A stretch of DNA of 7,007 nucleotides from Gammaproteobacteria bacterium (GCA_020444775.1 JAGRHX010000981.1:1-7007), one strand, 5' to 3'; positions 1 through 6,454 are shown, counted from the stretch's first letter. Made by a program: numbers and translations. The notes: generated by a model not told the origin, from the letters alone.

Positions 1-25
1 AGATTCACTTCGGAGATTCACTTCG
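1..25. repeat. 13-bp tandem direct repeat at window edge
   Basis: The 12-base word AGATTCACTTCG occurs at 1-12 and again at 14-25, giving two 13-bp units in tandem. The array touches the window edge, so more copies may lie to the left. The second copy continues into CGAAG (24-28), which can pair with CTTCG at 8-12. No coding frame through it is convincing. Its function is unknown; a leftover of an upstream gene end or a regulatory direct repeat are both possible. Confidence 0.6.
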
Positions 26-30
26 AAGCC

Positions 31-46
31 CGCCGGAGCTCCGGCG
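31..46. repeat. 16-bp perfect palindrome
   Basis: CGCCGGAGCTCCGGCG is its own reverse complement over all 16 bases. As RNA it could form a six-pair GC stem with an AGCT loop. Neither side carries a T-tract, so a classical Rho-independent terminator is not supported. It could be a protein-binding palindrome or part of the end structure of a gene left of the window. Confidence 0.5.
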
Positions 47-258
47 TCCGTCCACGGGTCGAATCGGTCGGATCGGGTGTAACGATAACGCTTCGTAACA
101 ATTGTTGGTAATACCACTTAACGGCAGCTCGGTGCAAAGCTTGCTCGATATGAAGCTCGGACGAGACTGGCATCGGACGAAGTTCGCGCATCGGGCCGCG
201 TGACGTGGCGAACACGGTCGGCTGCCGGATGGCGTGTCTGCCACGGGAATCGGCTCGC
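47..258. other. Non-coding leader upstream of lipid kinase
   Basis: No convincing gene lies here; the open frames on both strands are Arg/Pro/Ser-rich with no family resemblance. The stretch at about 79-120 is distinctly more AT-rich than its surroundings. It contains the 10-bp palindrome AACAATTGTT (97-106), immediately followed by the inverted repeat GGTA-A-TACC (107-115). This is a plausible promoter/operator zone for the kinase-phosphoesterase pair, but no clean -35/-10 pair with standard spacing was found. Confidence 0.35.
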
Positions 259-1218
259 ATGCGAATCATCGCCATCATCAATCGCCGCGCGGGGGCCATG
301 ATCGGTGCCGACCACGCGGACGTGGCAGCCACCGTCGGGCGATTGTTCCGCGCCGCCGGTCACCAGATCGAGGTCAACATCGTCGAGCCCCAGCAGGTCA
401 CCGCGTTCGCCGACACGCTCGACCCCGCCGCGGCCGATGTGTTCCTGGTCGGCGGCGGCGACGGCACGATTCGCAGCTTCGCGCAGCGACTGTCGGGCAC
501 CCGCGCGGCGCTCGGCATCCTGCCCATGGGCACCATGAACCGTCTCGCCCGGGATCTGATGATCCCCTTGCAGCTCGATGCCGCGGTGCGCAGTCTGGGC
601 GACGCGCAGATCCGCGCGATTGATGTCGGTGAGGTCAACGGGCGGGTGTTTGTGTGCAATTCCTTCCTCGGTGTGCCCCCGGAGTACTCGGAGCTTCGCC
701 AGGCGCTGCGGGGACGACCTGCGCTGCATCGTCTGAACGGCTATCTGGGTATCCTGCGGACCGTGTTCGCCACGCGCCGGCGTATCGCGCTGTCGATACA
801 CGACGGTCGCCAGCCACGCGTGTTCCGGGCCTTGTCGCTGGCGGTGTCCAACAATCCGTACGGGGAAGGTCCGAGCAGCCTGCTCTACCGTCCGCGGCTG
901 ACCAGCGGCATGCTGGCCCTGTACCTGTCACGTCATCGCAGCGTCCTGGCAATGTACCGTTTGCTGCTGCTGGCGATGCTGGGTGTCTGGCGCTTTGACG
1001 ATCCCGAGTTCGAGTTCATGCAGTCCGAGTCGTTTCGTATCGATATGAAAAAGACCAGCGTGAAGGTCTGTAACGATGGTGAGGTGGAGCGTCTGCGTCT
1101 GCCGCTGGAATACCGGATTCGCCCGGCGGCGTTACGCGTGCTGATGCCGCTGGCCGCGGTCCGACGTGGTCTCGCCGACGGCGAGGAGGGTGTGCTACCG
1201 GACCTGGTGAAAGCATGA
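259..1218 (+). CDS. Diacylglycerol kinase family lipid kinase
   Basis: Predicted 319-residue cytosolic or membrane-associated lipid kinase of the DAGK catalytic-domain family (YegS/DgkB-like), which phosphorylates a lipid hydroxyl using ATP. The nucleotide-binding signature GGGDGT is at residues 65-70, preceded by the hydrophobic strand ADVFLV. The second family block, LPMGTMNRLARDL, is at 88-100 (the family usually has LPxGTxNDxAR). The C-terminal half has NPYGEG at 199-204 and the conserved DGE at 273-275, consistent with a complete two-domain enzyme. The N-terminus (RIIAIINRRAG) matches the usual first strand of the fold. ATG 259 was chosen because that strand starts there; an in-frame GTG at 205 would add 18 residues without family character. 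Only a weak GGGAA lies upstream. It is followed after 67 bp by a metallophosphoesterase gene on the same strand, a pairing that suggests linked lipid-phosphate metabolism. The exact lipid substrate cannot be told from the sequence. Confidence 0.9.
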   Translation: MRIIAIINRRAGAMIGADHADVAATVGRLFRAAGHQIEVNIVEPQQVTAFADTLDPAAADVFLVGGGDGTIRSFAQRLSGTRAALGILPMGTMNRLARDLMIPLQLDAAVRSLGDAQIRAIDVGEVNGRVFVCNSFLGVPPEYSELRQALRGRPALHRLNGYLGILRTVFATRRRIALSIHDGRQPRVFRALSLAVSNNPYGEGPSSLLYRPRLTSGMLALYLSRHRSVLAMYRLLLLAMLGVWRFDDPEFEFMQSESFRIDMKKTSVKVCNDGEVERLRLPLEYRIRPAALRVLMPLAAVRRGLADGEEGVLPDLVKA

Positions 1219-1285
1219 TCGCCGGCGCGTCGAGGTCCGTGGTGGGACGCGGTGCGGGCGGCCGCCGAGACCGGTTGGTGCCTGG

Positions 1286-2119
1286 GTGAGGGTCGCGGCG
1301 ATCGCGGATTTGCATTTCGGTGGCGAGCGACAGGACGCGGAACGACTCGAGCGCAATCAACGTCTGCTCGATACCCTCGTCGACCTGGACCTCAAGGTCT
1401 TGCTGGTTGCCGGTGACCTGACCACCCGGGCCCGCGGCGCGGAGTTTCTCGCCGCGTCACGCTGGCTGCGCTCGATCGACGTGCCGACCCTGGTCATCCC
1501 CGGCAATCACGATCTGCCCTATTGGAACCTGGTGCGTCGTTTCGGCCGGCCGCTGTCGCGTTTCGGTCGTCTCTTCGCCTGGCCCGACGGCGCGATGCTA
1601 GAGCGCGACGACGCGCTGTTCGTCGGTGGTAGCTCGGTGGTCAGCTGGCATCCGCATCTACGCTGGCAGGACGGCCGATTCGCGCGCCAGGAGCTACGTC
1701 GTATCGAGGCTCGCTTCGCCGGGCGTGGCGCGGCACCGGGCTTCAAGGCTTTCGTCTCGCATCATCCCGTGGTGCCGGTGGCGGCGTCGGCGACCACCGG
1801 CCGTCCGTCACGCGTGGCGCATCGAGCGGCTCGCGTGCTCGATATCCTGCACCGGTATCGGGTCGAGCTCGCGGTCAGTGGCCACGAGCATCTGAGCGGC
1901 GTGCGCATCGTCGAGCGCGACGGCTGGCGGCTGTTCGGCTTGAGCGTGCCGACCGCGCTCTCGCATCGCCAGCGTGGTGAGCGCAACGGCTTCTGGACGG
2001 TGGACATCGAGCCCGGCAGTCTGAGCTTTCGCTTGTGGCAGCACACGCATTCCGGTCGTTTCGCACCGCAACCGGTGATGCGTCACGCCCGCCTGGTGGC
2101 CAGCAACGCACGCTCTTGA
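1286..2119 (+). CDS. Calcineurin-like metallophosphoesterase
   Basis: Predicted 277-residue phosphoesterase with a two-metal centre. The family blocks occur in order: D8-L-H10, GD at 43-44 (AGDLT), GNHD at 73-76, SHHP at 158-161 and GHEH at 199-202. These supply the usual Asp, His and Asn metal and phosphate ligands, so the enzyme looks catalytically intact. No signal peptide or membrane segment is seen, so it should be cytosolic. The start is GTG at 1286, directly before the conserved first strand (RVAAIADLHFGG); no strong ribosome binding site is present, and translation may be coupled to the upstream kinase gene. The DLPYW segment after GNHD and the Arg-rich stretch behind it resemble, from memory, phosphoesterases encoded next to diacylglycerol kinase-like genes. 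A lipid-linked or cyclic-nucleotide phosphoester substrate is inference. It ends 20 bp before the convergent SirB1 family gene. Confidence 0.9.
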   Translation: MRVAAIADLHFGGERQDAERLERNQRLLDTLVDLDLKVLLVAGDLTTRARGAEFLAASRWLRSIDVPTLVIPGNHDLPYWNLVRRFGRPLSRFGRLFAWPDGAMLERDDALFVGGSSVVSWHPHLRWQDGRFARQELRRIEARFAGRGAAPGFKAFVSHHPVVPVAASATTGRPSRVAHRAARVLDILHRYRVELAVSGHEHLSGVRIVERDGWRLFGLSVPTALSHRQRGERNGFWTVDIEPGSLSFRLWQHTHSGRFAPQPVMRHARLVASNARS

Positions 2120-2139
2120 CGGGCGCGCCGTCTGAATGC

Positions 2140-3009
2140 TCAGTTGAGCCTCGAGACCAGCTTGCCGACCTCGACCATCCGGCGTTGAATCGCCGCGGCA
2201 TCACTGGCGTCCGGTTGCTGCTCGAGGTATCGACGGTAGTCGTCCAACGCCGCCTGCGGGCACTCGAGGACCTCGTACAGCTGGCCGCGGTCACGTAGCT
2301 CGTGCGCCTGGCTGGGATCCAGTCGGACCAGCTGGTCGGCCATGCTCAGGGCCCTGTCCCAGACCTTGCGCGAGATGTAGATGGCCTTGAGGTTACGCAG
2401 CATCCGCGCGACCACCTCGTTTGCAGGCACGCTGATCAGGGCCTGTGGCAGATAGGCCTCGGCCGTGCCGCGATCGCCGAACAGTCGGACCAGATGCTGG
2501 ATCAGACTCTCACGATTGAGAAGTGTCCCGGCGTTGAAGGGGTCTACCACCAGATCCATGCGCTTGACGTTGACGCGAACCAGGAAGTGGGACGGGAAGG
2601 AGATCGGCGCGACGTCCAGGCCGAGTCGTCGTGCCACCGCCATGTAGACGATGCTGAGCGTGATCGGTATGCCGGTGCGGCGTTCCAGTACGTCGTTGAG
2701 GAAGCTGTTACGCGGATCGTAGTAGTCGCCGGTGTTGCCATTGAAACCCTCGTGCTCGAACAGCCGATCGGCGAGCGCGGCAATCACCGTGCCGGGGTCC
2801 TGGTCCAGACGCGTGCGTAGGGCCGTGTCCAACGCCGCCGGCTCGAGCGGACCAAAGAGCGACACCGCGACGTCGCGGGCCAGATCGTCCAGGCGAACCA
2901 GATAGTGCTCGATGTCCAGATCCGGATACTCGTCCCGGGCCAGCAGCAAGGCGGCGCGGGCCAGGTCGATGTCACCCGCTGGTCGAGCCACGTATTCGAG
3001 CAGTGTCAT
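2140..3009 (-). CDS. SirB1 family protein (transglutaminase-like core plus TPR)
   Basis: Predicted 289-residue soluble protein of the SirB1/YchA family, close to the usual family length. An N-terminal helical region (about 1-75) leads into a transglutaminase-like core. The core contains GFNGNTGDYYDPRNSFLNDV (88-107) and RTGIPITLSIVYMAVARRLG (111-130), then PSHFLVRV (139-146) and VDPFNAG (155-161). His141 and Asp156 correspond to two members of the transglutaminase triad. The position expected for the catalytic Cys is occupied by Leu118/Ser119, so protease or transferase activity is doubtful, as I recall is normal for this family. Residues about 201-268 form TPR-like helices (NLKAIYISRKVWDRAL onward). 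ATG 3009 is supported by GGGAGG four bases upstream; the frame is open further upstream to 3330 but that part is low-complexity and Arg-rich. The cellular role is unknown; in enterobacteria the name comes from linkage to sirB, which is not the context here. Confidence 0.92.
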   Translation of the reverse strand: MTLLEYVARPAGDIDLARAALLLARDEYPDLDIEHYLVRLDDLARDVAVSLFGPLEPAALDTALRTRLDQDPGTVIAALADRLFEHEGFNGNTGDYYDPRNSFLNDVLERRTGIPITLSIVYMAVARRLGLDVAPISFPSHFLVRVNVKRMDLVVDPFNAGTLLNRESLIQHLVRLFGDRGTAEAYLPQALISVPANEVVARMLRNLKAIYISRKVWDRALSMADQLVRLDPSQAHELRDRGQLYEVLECPQAALDDYRRYLEQQPDASDAAAIQRRMVEVGKLVSRLN

Positions 3010-3013
3010 GCAA

Positions 3014-3019
3014 CCTCCC
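3014..3019 (-). promoter_or_regulatory. Ribosome binding site of SirB1 family gene
   Basis: On the minus strand GGGAGG precedes the ATG at 3009 by four bases (TTGC). This near-perfect anti-16S match fixes the start and rules out the longer upstream open frame. Confidence 0.8.
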
Positions 3020-3080
3020 AGATCCCCAGGCAGGGCGCGTCCCCGGGCCGCGAACCATTGCGCGGCGCTACCAGCAGCCC

Positions 3081-3109
3081 TGTATAGCGGGGAACATTCG
3101 CGCATGCAA
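3081..3109 (-). promoter_or_regulatory. Candidate sigma70 promoter of SirB1 family gene
   Basis: Reading the minus strand, TTGCAT (plus 3104-3109) and TATACA (plus 3081-3086) are separated by exactly 17 bases. They match the -35 and -10 consensus at three and four of six positions. Transcription would begin near 3074, giving a leader of about 65 bases that contains the strong ribosome binding site. The region is otherwise GC-rich, which makes the TATA-like word stand out, but the -35 box is weak. Confidence 0.35.
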
Positions 3110-3223
3110 ACGACATCCGTTCTCGGGCTTGCACGGGGTGGCCAGTGGCGGTCCGTGGCCGGAGCGCCCGCCGGCCCCATCAAGGTACCCGTCCATGTAC
3201 CGGTCGATGTGATACACGGCTGT

Positions 3224-3272
3224 GTGCGACGTGCGTCTGTGCGAGCATGTTCGTGCGAGCGTGCTAACGTGC
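3224..3272. repeat. Series of six GTGC words, three as GTGCGA
   Basis: GTGC begins at 3224, 3231, 3239, 3253, 3261 and 3269, giving steps of 7, 8, 14, 8 and 8 bases. Three of these are the longer word GTGCGA (3224, 3239, 3253), and GTGCGAGC itself occurs twice (3239 and 3253). The quasi-regular spacing on one strand, about 70-120 bases upstream of the transporter start, could be a degenerate tandem repeat or a set of binding sites. Function is not shown by the sequence. Confidence 0.45.
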
Positions 3273-3342
3273 CGCGTCGTCGAGAAGCGCCGTCGCTTCG
3301 TTCATCTCCGGCGCTTTGCCGTCTGCCCAATCTTCTGTCGAC

Positions 3343-4650
3343 ATGCGGTCCCTAATCGTGCTCCTGAGTGAATACTGGCAATTCGTGCGTCGCAACCGAC
3401 GCCTGGCCGCGTTCGGCTTCCTGATCACGTTGTGCTCGAGCTTCGGCCAGACCTTCTTCATTGGTGTCTTCGGTCCGCACGTGCAGGCGGACCTCGGACT
3501 CACGCATACCGAGTGGAGCGGCGTGTACATGCTCGGCACGCTGGCCAGCGCCGCCGCCCTGCCGTTCACCGGCAAGTTCATCGATCAGTTGAGTCTGCGA
3601 CGCTACACGCTGCTGGTCGGGATCGGCCTGGGTATCGCCTGTGTGTGCATGGCCGGTTCCACCGCGGTATGGTCGGCGGTGCTGGCTATCTTCTTGCTGC
3701 GCCAGTGCGGGCAGGGACTGATGACGCATGTCTCGATGACCACCATGGCCCGCTACTTCGATGCTGCACGCGGTCGTGCCATCGCAGTCGCGACGCTGGG
3801 CTTTCCCACCGGAGAAGCGCTGCTGCCGATCCTCACGGTGGCCTTGATTGGTGCCCTGGGCTGGCGCATGGCCTACGCCTCGTACGCGCTGTTATTGCTG
3901 TTCGCGCTGCTACCGCTGGCGCTTTGGCTGCTCGGCGGACAAGCCTTGCCCATCGAGCGCAGAGCCGCGCATGCAGCTTCGACCGGACTTCCAGAGGTGA
4001 CGCCTTCAGGTGTCGAATCGACGCCACAGCGTGACTGGAACCGCGCCGAGGTCATGCGCGACCGGGCCTTCTGGATCATGCTGCCTGGTGTGCTCGCGCC
4101 TTCCATCATCGTCACCGCCCTGTTCTTTCATCATCTGAACATCGCCGATATCAAGGGCTGGTCCGCGCAATGGATCACCGGTTGCTATCTGGTCTACTCC
4201 ATCGCATCGGTGCTGACCATGCTGAGCATGGGACCGTTGTGCGACCGCTTTGGGGCCCGTCGGCTGTTCCCACACAGCCTGTGGCCGCTGGCCGCGGGCA
4301 CCTTGCTGTTGTCCCTGGCGGACGCGGCATGGCTGGTGGTGCCCTATCTGGCGTTGCTCGGTATCTCCACCGGCATGGGGCAGACCTCGGGCGCCGCCAT
4401 CTGGGCGGAGCTCTACGGCGTGCGACATCTGGGCGCGGTCAGGTCACTGGTCATCGCGCTACGTGTATTTGCCAGCGCGCTGGGACCGATCATCCCCGGA
4501 ACCTTGTTGGATCGGGGCGTCGGGCTGGACCCGATCCTGGCGCTGCTCGGGCTGATTGGCGTGCTCGGTGGTTGTTGTCTGTTGCTCGGGGTGTGGCGGG
4601 CGAGCGGCCGGCGCGAGCGCTATTCGATCCGACCGCCGGGGTCAGGCTGA
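3343..4650 (+). CDS. MFS transporter, monocarboxylate/OFA-like
   Basis: Predicted 435-residue inner-membrane carrier with two six-helix halves. Helix 1 begins near residue 21. The loop 2-3 signature GKFIDQLSLRR is at 77-87 and its second-half counterpart GPLCDRFGARR is at 297-307. A hydrophilic central loop runs from about 198 to 245, between helices 6 and 7. The CSSFGQTFFIGVFGPHVQAD stretch (31-50), the LGLTHTEWSG loop and the FFHHLNIADIKGW segment (261-273) resemble monocarboxylate or oxalate/formate-type MFS proteins, which move small organic anions. The substrate cannot be assigned here. ATG 3343 is preferred; an in-frame TTG at 3316 would add nine residues, and neither start has a clear ribosome binding site. 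It is divergent from the SirB1 family gene and stops 22 bp before the convergent cupin gene, so it is probably transcribed alone. Confidence 0.9.
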   Translation: MRSLIVLLSEYWQFVRRNRRLAAFGFLITLCSSFGQTFFIGVFGPHVQADLGLTHTEWSGVYMLGTLASAAALPFTGKFIDQLSLRRYTLLVGIGLGIACVCMAGSTAVWSAVLAIFLLRQCGQGLMTHVSMTTMARYFDAARGRAIAVATLGFPTGEALLPILTVALIGALGWRMAYASYALLLLFALLPLALWLLGGQALPIERRAAHAASTGLPEVTPSGVESTPQRDWNRAEVMRDRAFWIMLPGVLAPSIIVTALFFHHLNIADIKGWSAQWITGCYLVYSIASVLTMLSMGPLCDRFGARRLFPHSLWPLAAGTLLLSLADAAWLVVPYLALLGISTGMGQTSGAAIWAELYGVRHLGAVRSLVIALRVFASALGPIIPGTLLDRGVGLDPILALLGLIGVLGGCCLLLGVWRASGRRERYSIRPPGSG

Positions 4651-4651
4651 G

Positions 4652-4665
4652 CCGCGCGCACGCGG
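4652..4665. terminator. Small GC hairpin between convergent genes
   Basis: CCGCG (4652-4656) and CGCGG (4661-4665) can pair around a CGCA loop, and the stem can be extended by a G-T and an A-T pair. It lies exactly in the 22-bp gap between the convergent transporter and cupin stop codons, where a terminator is expected. Only two T bases follow on the plus strand, so this is a weak candidate at best. Confidence 0.2.
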
Positions 4666-4672
4666 TTCGACC

Positions 4673-5377
4673 TCACGGTCGCGCCGCGCTCGGGTTCAAG
4701 CCGCGCGGCTCGAGCAGATGGCCACGTTTGATCCAGACGCGCGCGCCCTGTGGGCCTGCGTCCAGTCGCAGCCGGTCACCGGCCGGCAGCCGTAGCCAGG
4801 CGTGCTCGGCCAGCGGCTGCGCGCTGACCTGTGCCGCTGCCCGCAGCTCGCCGGCGAGCACGAACAGCTCCAGACCATGTGGCGCGTCCAGCAGCATGCC
4901 GCTGTCCGGTGCCCAGTTCTGGATCTCGACCTGCTCGTGGTCGTCTGCATACAGCGCGAGACTGGCGATTCCCGGGCGCTCCGGGTCCGGACTCGCTTCC
5001 AGCGCCTCGGTGTCGATGCGAACCTGCTGGCGATCGGTGGGATCGAACTGCCAGAGCTTGACCAGTATCACGCAGCCGTCGTCGGACCGCGGCGTGTGCG
5101 CCGAGGTCGGCGGGTTTCGCACGTAGCATCCGGCCGGATACTCGCCGTGCTCGTCCTGGAACACGCCATCGAGAACGAGGAACTCTTCGCCGCCACCGTG
5201 CGTGTGCGCCGAGAAGTGACTGTTCGGCGCGAAGCGGACGATCGTCGTCGCGCGCGCCACTTCATCACCGATCCGGTCCAGCATACGGCGATCGACACCC
5301 ACGATCGGCGACGATTTCCACGGGATCTCCGCCGCATCCACCGCCACCCGCTTCGAGAAATCCGCATTGAGTTCCAT
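4673..5377 (-). CDS. ChrR-like cupin domain protein
   Basis: Predicted 234-residue soluble metal-binding cupin. Cupin motif 1 reads HTHGGGEEFLVLDG (58-71), with ligands His58, His60 and Glu64; motif 2 (PAGCYVRNPPTSAH, 81-94) supplies His94. The ligand spacing (+2, +6, +36) is the same as in the C-terminal cupin of the anti-sigma factor ChrR as I remember it (His141, His143, Glu147, His177). The ChrR N-terminal zinc-binding anti-sigma domain is missing: there is no HxxxCxxC motif, and no sigma factor gene is adjacent. Residues about 155-222 look like a second, degenerate cupin half (GLELFVLAGEL, LPAGDRLRL) lacking the HxH ligands, so the protein is probably a bicupin with one active site. ATG 5377 is chosen because AAGGAA lies seven bases upstream; an in-frame TTG at 5428 is unlikely. 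Possible roles are redox or singlet-oxygen stress sensing or an enzymatic (dioxygenase or isomerase) function; the sequence does not decide. It is divergent from the oxygenase gene. Confidence 0.87.
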   Translation of the reverse strand: MELNADFSKRVAVDAAEIPWKSSPIVGVDRRMLDRIGDEVARATTIVRFAPNSHFSAHTHGGGEEFLVLDGVFQDEHGEYPAGCYVRNPPTSAHTPRSDDGCVILVKLWQFDPTDRQQVRIDTEALEASPDPERPGIASLALYADDHEQVEIQNWAPDSGMLLDAPHGLELFVLAGELRAAAQVSAQPLAEHAWLRLPAGDRLRLDAGPQGARVWIKRGHLLEPRGLNPSAARP

Positions 5378-5384
5378 CGTCCAA

Positions 5385-5390
5385 TTCCTT
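5385..5390 (-). promoter_or_regulatory. Ribosome binding site of cupin gene
   Basis: AAGGAA on the minus strand lies seven bases before the ATG at 5377. It decides that start over the upstream TTG. Confidence 0.65.
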
Positions 5391-5448
5391 CGCACAGCCG
5401 TCTGCCCGGCCACGGCCGCGCGGATCAAAGTCCTGATATCCAGCGCAT

Positions 5449-5477
5449 ATCATAACTGCTTCCAACTGCAATTCGAA
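5449..5477 (-). promoter_or_regulatory. Candidate promoter of cupin gene
   Basis: On the minus strand TATGAT (plus 5449-5454) is a five-of-six match to the -10 consensus. TTCGAA (plus 5472-5477) sits exactly 17 bases upstream but matches the -35 consensus at only three positions. The AT-rich island at 5433-5480 stands out in this GC-rich DNA. On the opposite strand TGCTAGAAG (5486-5494) could be a weak extended -10 for the oxygenase gene, so the two divergent promoters may overlap. Confidence 0.35.
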
Positions 5478-5580
5478 GCCGGGCATGCTAGAAGCGTCAG
5501 CAGAAAACAATCCAGCCGAAACCGCGCCAGCACATGAACGATGCGAGCCGGACCGGCGCCCACGCGACGGAATTGTCGAC

Positions 5581-5585
5581 GAGGA
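5581..5585 (+). promoter_or_regulatory. Ribosome binding site deciding oxygenase start
   Basis: GAGGA at 5581-5585 lies eight bases before ATG 5594 but only two bases before ATG 5588. The upstream ATG at 5534 has no such site. The spacing favours 5594. Confidence 0.5.
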
Positions 5586-5593
5586 TCATGACC

Positions 5594-6442
5594 ATGCCGC
5601 AGGACACCGCCGCCCGCTCCCAGGCCATCGAAGCCGCACTATGCTTCATCGTGCCCCAGGACGAGAAGCCGGTCTTCCACAGCGCAGCCTACACCGGCGG
5701 CGAGCCGAAGATTTTCTTCGAGATCGAGAGCCGAAACGTCGAGATTGCCGACATTCGCGCCGGGGCCTCGAAGCCGACGCTCGAAAAGGAGGGCTTCGAG
5801 TTGCTTGCCGAACCGACCGCCGTCGAAGACCTCAACGACGACGATGCCGTGCGCGACAAGTATTATCCGGAAATCGAGGCCCTGCTGAAGAAGCGCTTCG
5901 GCGCCAGCCGCGTCGCCATTTTCGACGCCACGCGGCGCTCGGACAGCGGCGACGGCGGCGCCTCGAACCCGGACGGCAAGCGCGGCCCCGCGACCCGCGT
6001 CCACGTCGATTACACACCGAAGAGCGGCCCGCAGCGTCTGAAGGATACCATCGGCGTCGAGGAAGCGGAGCGCCTGCTCACGAGCGACACCGCGCGGGTC
6101 GTCCAGGTCAACGTCTGGCGCCCGATTAAGGGCCCCGTGCTGCGGGCGCCGCTCGCGCTGGCGGACGCCTCCTCGATGGCGGAGCAGGACCTCGTCGCAA
6201 CCGACCAGGTCTTCCCCAACCGCGTCGGCGAGATCTACCAGATCGCCTACAATCCCAATCAGCGCTGGTATTACGCGTCGAGAATGCAGCGCGAAGAGAT
6301 TTTGTTGATCGCAGGCTGGGACTCAGCCGATCCGCACTCATCGCGCTGCTCCGCGCATGGCGCCTTCCAACTCCCCGATCAGGACCCGGCGGCACCGCCG
6401 CGCGAAAGCATCGAAATCCGCACGTTCGTTATCATAGAATAG
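5594..6442 (+). CDS. CmcJ/NvfI family putative non-heme iron oxygenase
   Basis: Predicted 282-residue protein of the CmcJ/NvfI (AsaB-like) family, whose members include cephamycin C 7-alpha-methoxylation and fungal natural-product oxygenases or isomerases related to the 2-oxoglutarate/Fe(II) fold. Family blocks seen in order are: TRVHVDYTP (134-142), containing the H137-x-D139 pair; VVQVNVWRPIKGPVLRAPLA (169-188), with the WRP signature; NQRWYY (222-227); EEILLIAGWDS (234-244); CSAHGAF (252-258), whose His255 is a candidate distal iron ligand; and PRESIEIRTFV (269-279). All expected blocks are present and the length is typical. ATG 5594 is preferred by its GAGGA site; ATG 5588 or 5534 would add 2 or 20 residues. 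A GFA family gene follows after 24 bp, suggesting one transcript. The substrate is unknown. Arg codons are almost all CGC (16 of 22, CGT once), unlike the left-hand genes. Confidence 0.85.
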   Translation: MPQDTAARSQAIEAALCFIVPQDEKPVFHSAAYTGGEPKIFFEIESRNVEIADIRAGASKPTLEKEGFELLAEPTAVEDLNDDDAVRDKYYPEIEALLKKRFGASRVAIFDATRRSDSGDGGASNPDGKRGPATRVHVDYTPKSGPQRLKDTIGVEEAERLLTSDTARVVQVNVWRPIKGPVLRAPLALADASSMAEQDLVATDQVFPNRVGEIYQIAYNPNQRWYYASRMQREEILLIAGWDSADPHSSRCSAHGAFQLPDQDPAAPPRESIEIRTFVIIE

Positions 6443-6454
6443 GCAACTGCCGGC

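Larger units (their letters stand above)
3010..3342. other. Divergent intergenic region, SirB1 family gene / MFS transporter
   Basis: These 333 bases contain no gene I can support. Open frames run through on both strands but are Arg/Ala/Pro-rich, lack a ribosome binding site and resemble no family. The left third holds the SirB1-side promoter candidate and ribosome binding site. The right half holds the GTGC word series (3224-3272) upstream of the transporter. Near-repeats of ATGTAC and CGATGTGATAC lie around 3194-3214. It is the longest non-coding stretch in the window and probably carries control signals for both genes. Confidence 0.5.

Noticed and set aside
5..244. Minus-strand open frame of 79 codons at the left edge
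   Set aside because: It has a GTG start with no ribosome binding site and no family resemblance. It covers the palindromes and AT-rich patch, so it is more likely non-coding.
118..801. Minus-strand open frame of 227 codons opposite the lipid kinase
   Set aside because: Its Arg/His/Gly/Ala-rich composition and antisense position over conserved kinase motifs mark it as a shadow frame.
2118..2132. Inverted repeat GACGG-GCGCG-CCGTC between the convergent phosphoesterase and SirB1 family genes
   Set aside because: It has only five pairs and no T-tract on either strand. It overlaps the phosphoesterase stop codon and contains GGCGCGCC, expected by chance in such GC-rich DNA.
2140..3009. Loss of the catalytic Cys in the transglutaminase-like core as a novelty
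   Set aside because: As far as I recall, SirB1 family proteins commonly carry the ITLS-type block at this position, so this is not specific to this copy.
3010..3330. N-terminal extension of the SirB1 family protein by 107 residues
   Set aside because: The added residues are low-complexity and Arg/Pro/Ala-rich. The GGGAGG site just before ATG 3009 gives a start that matches normal family length.
4170..5126. Long plus-strand open frame (318 codons) spanning the transporter end and the cupin gene
   Set aside because: It overlaps two recognisable genes, is rich in Arg, Gly, Ser and Ala with no family motif, and has no ribosome binding site; it is a by-product of GC-rich codon bias.
5485..6129. 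Plus-strand open frame of 214 codons overlapping the oxygenase gene
   Set aside because: It is a shifted frame of the CmcJ-like gene, dominated by Arg, with no recognisable domain.
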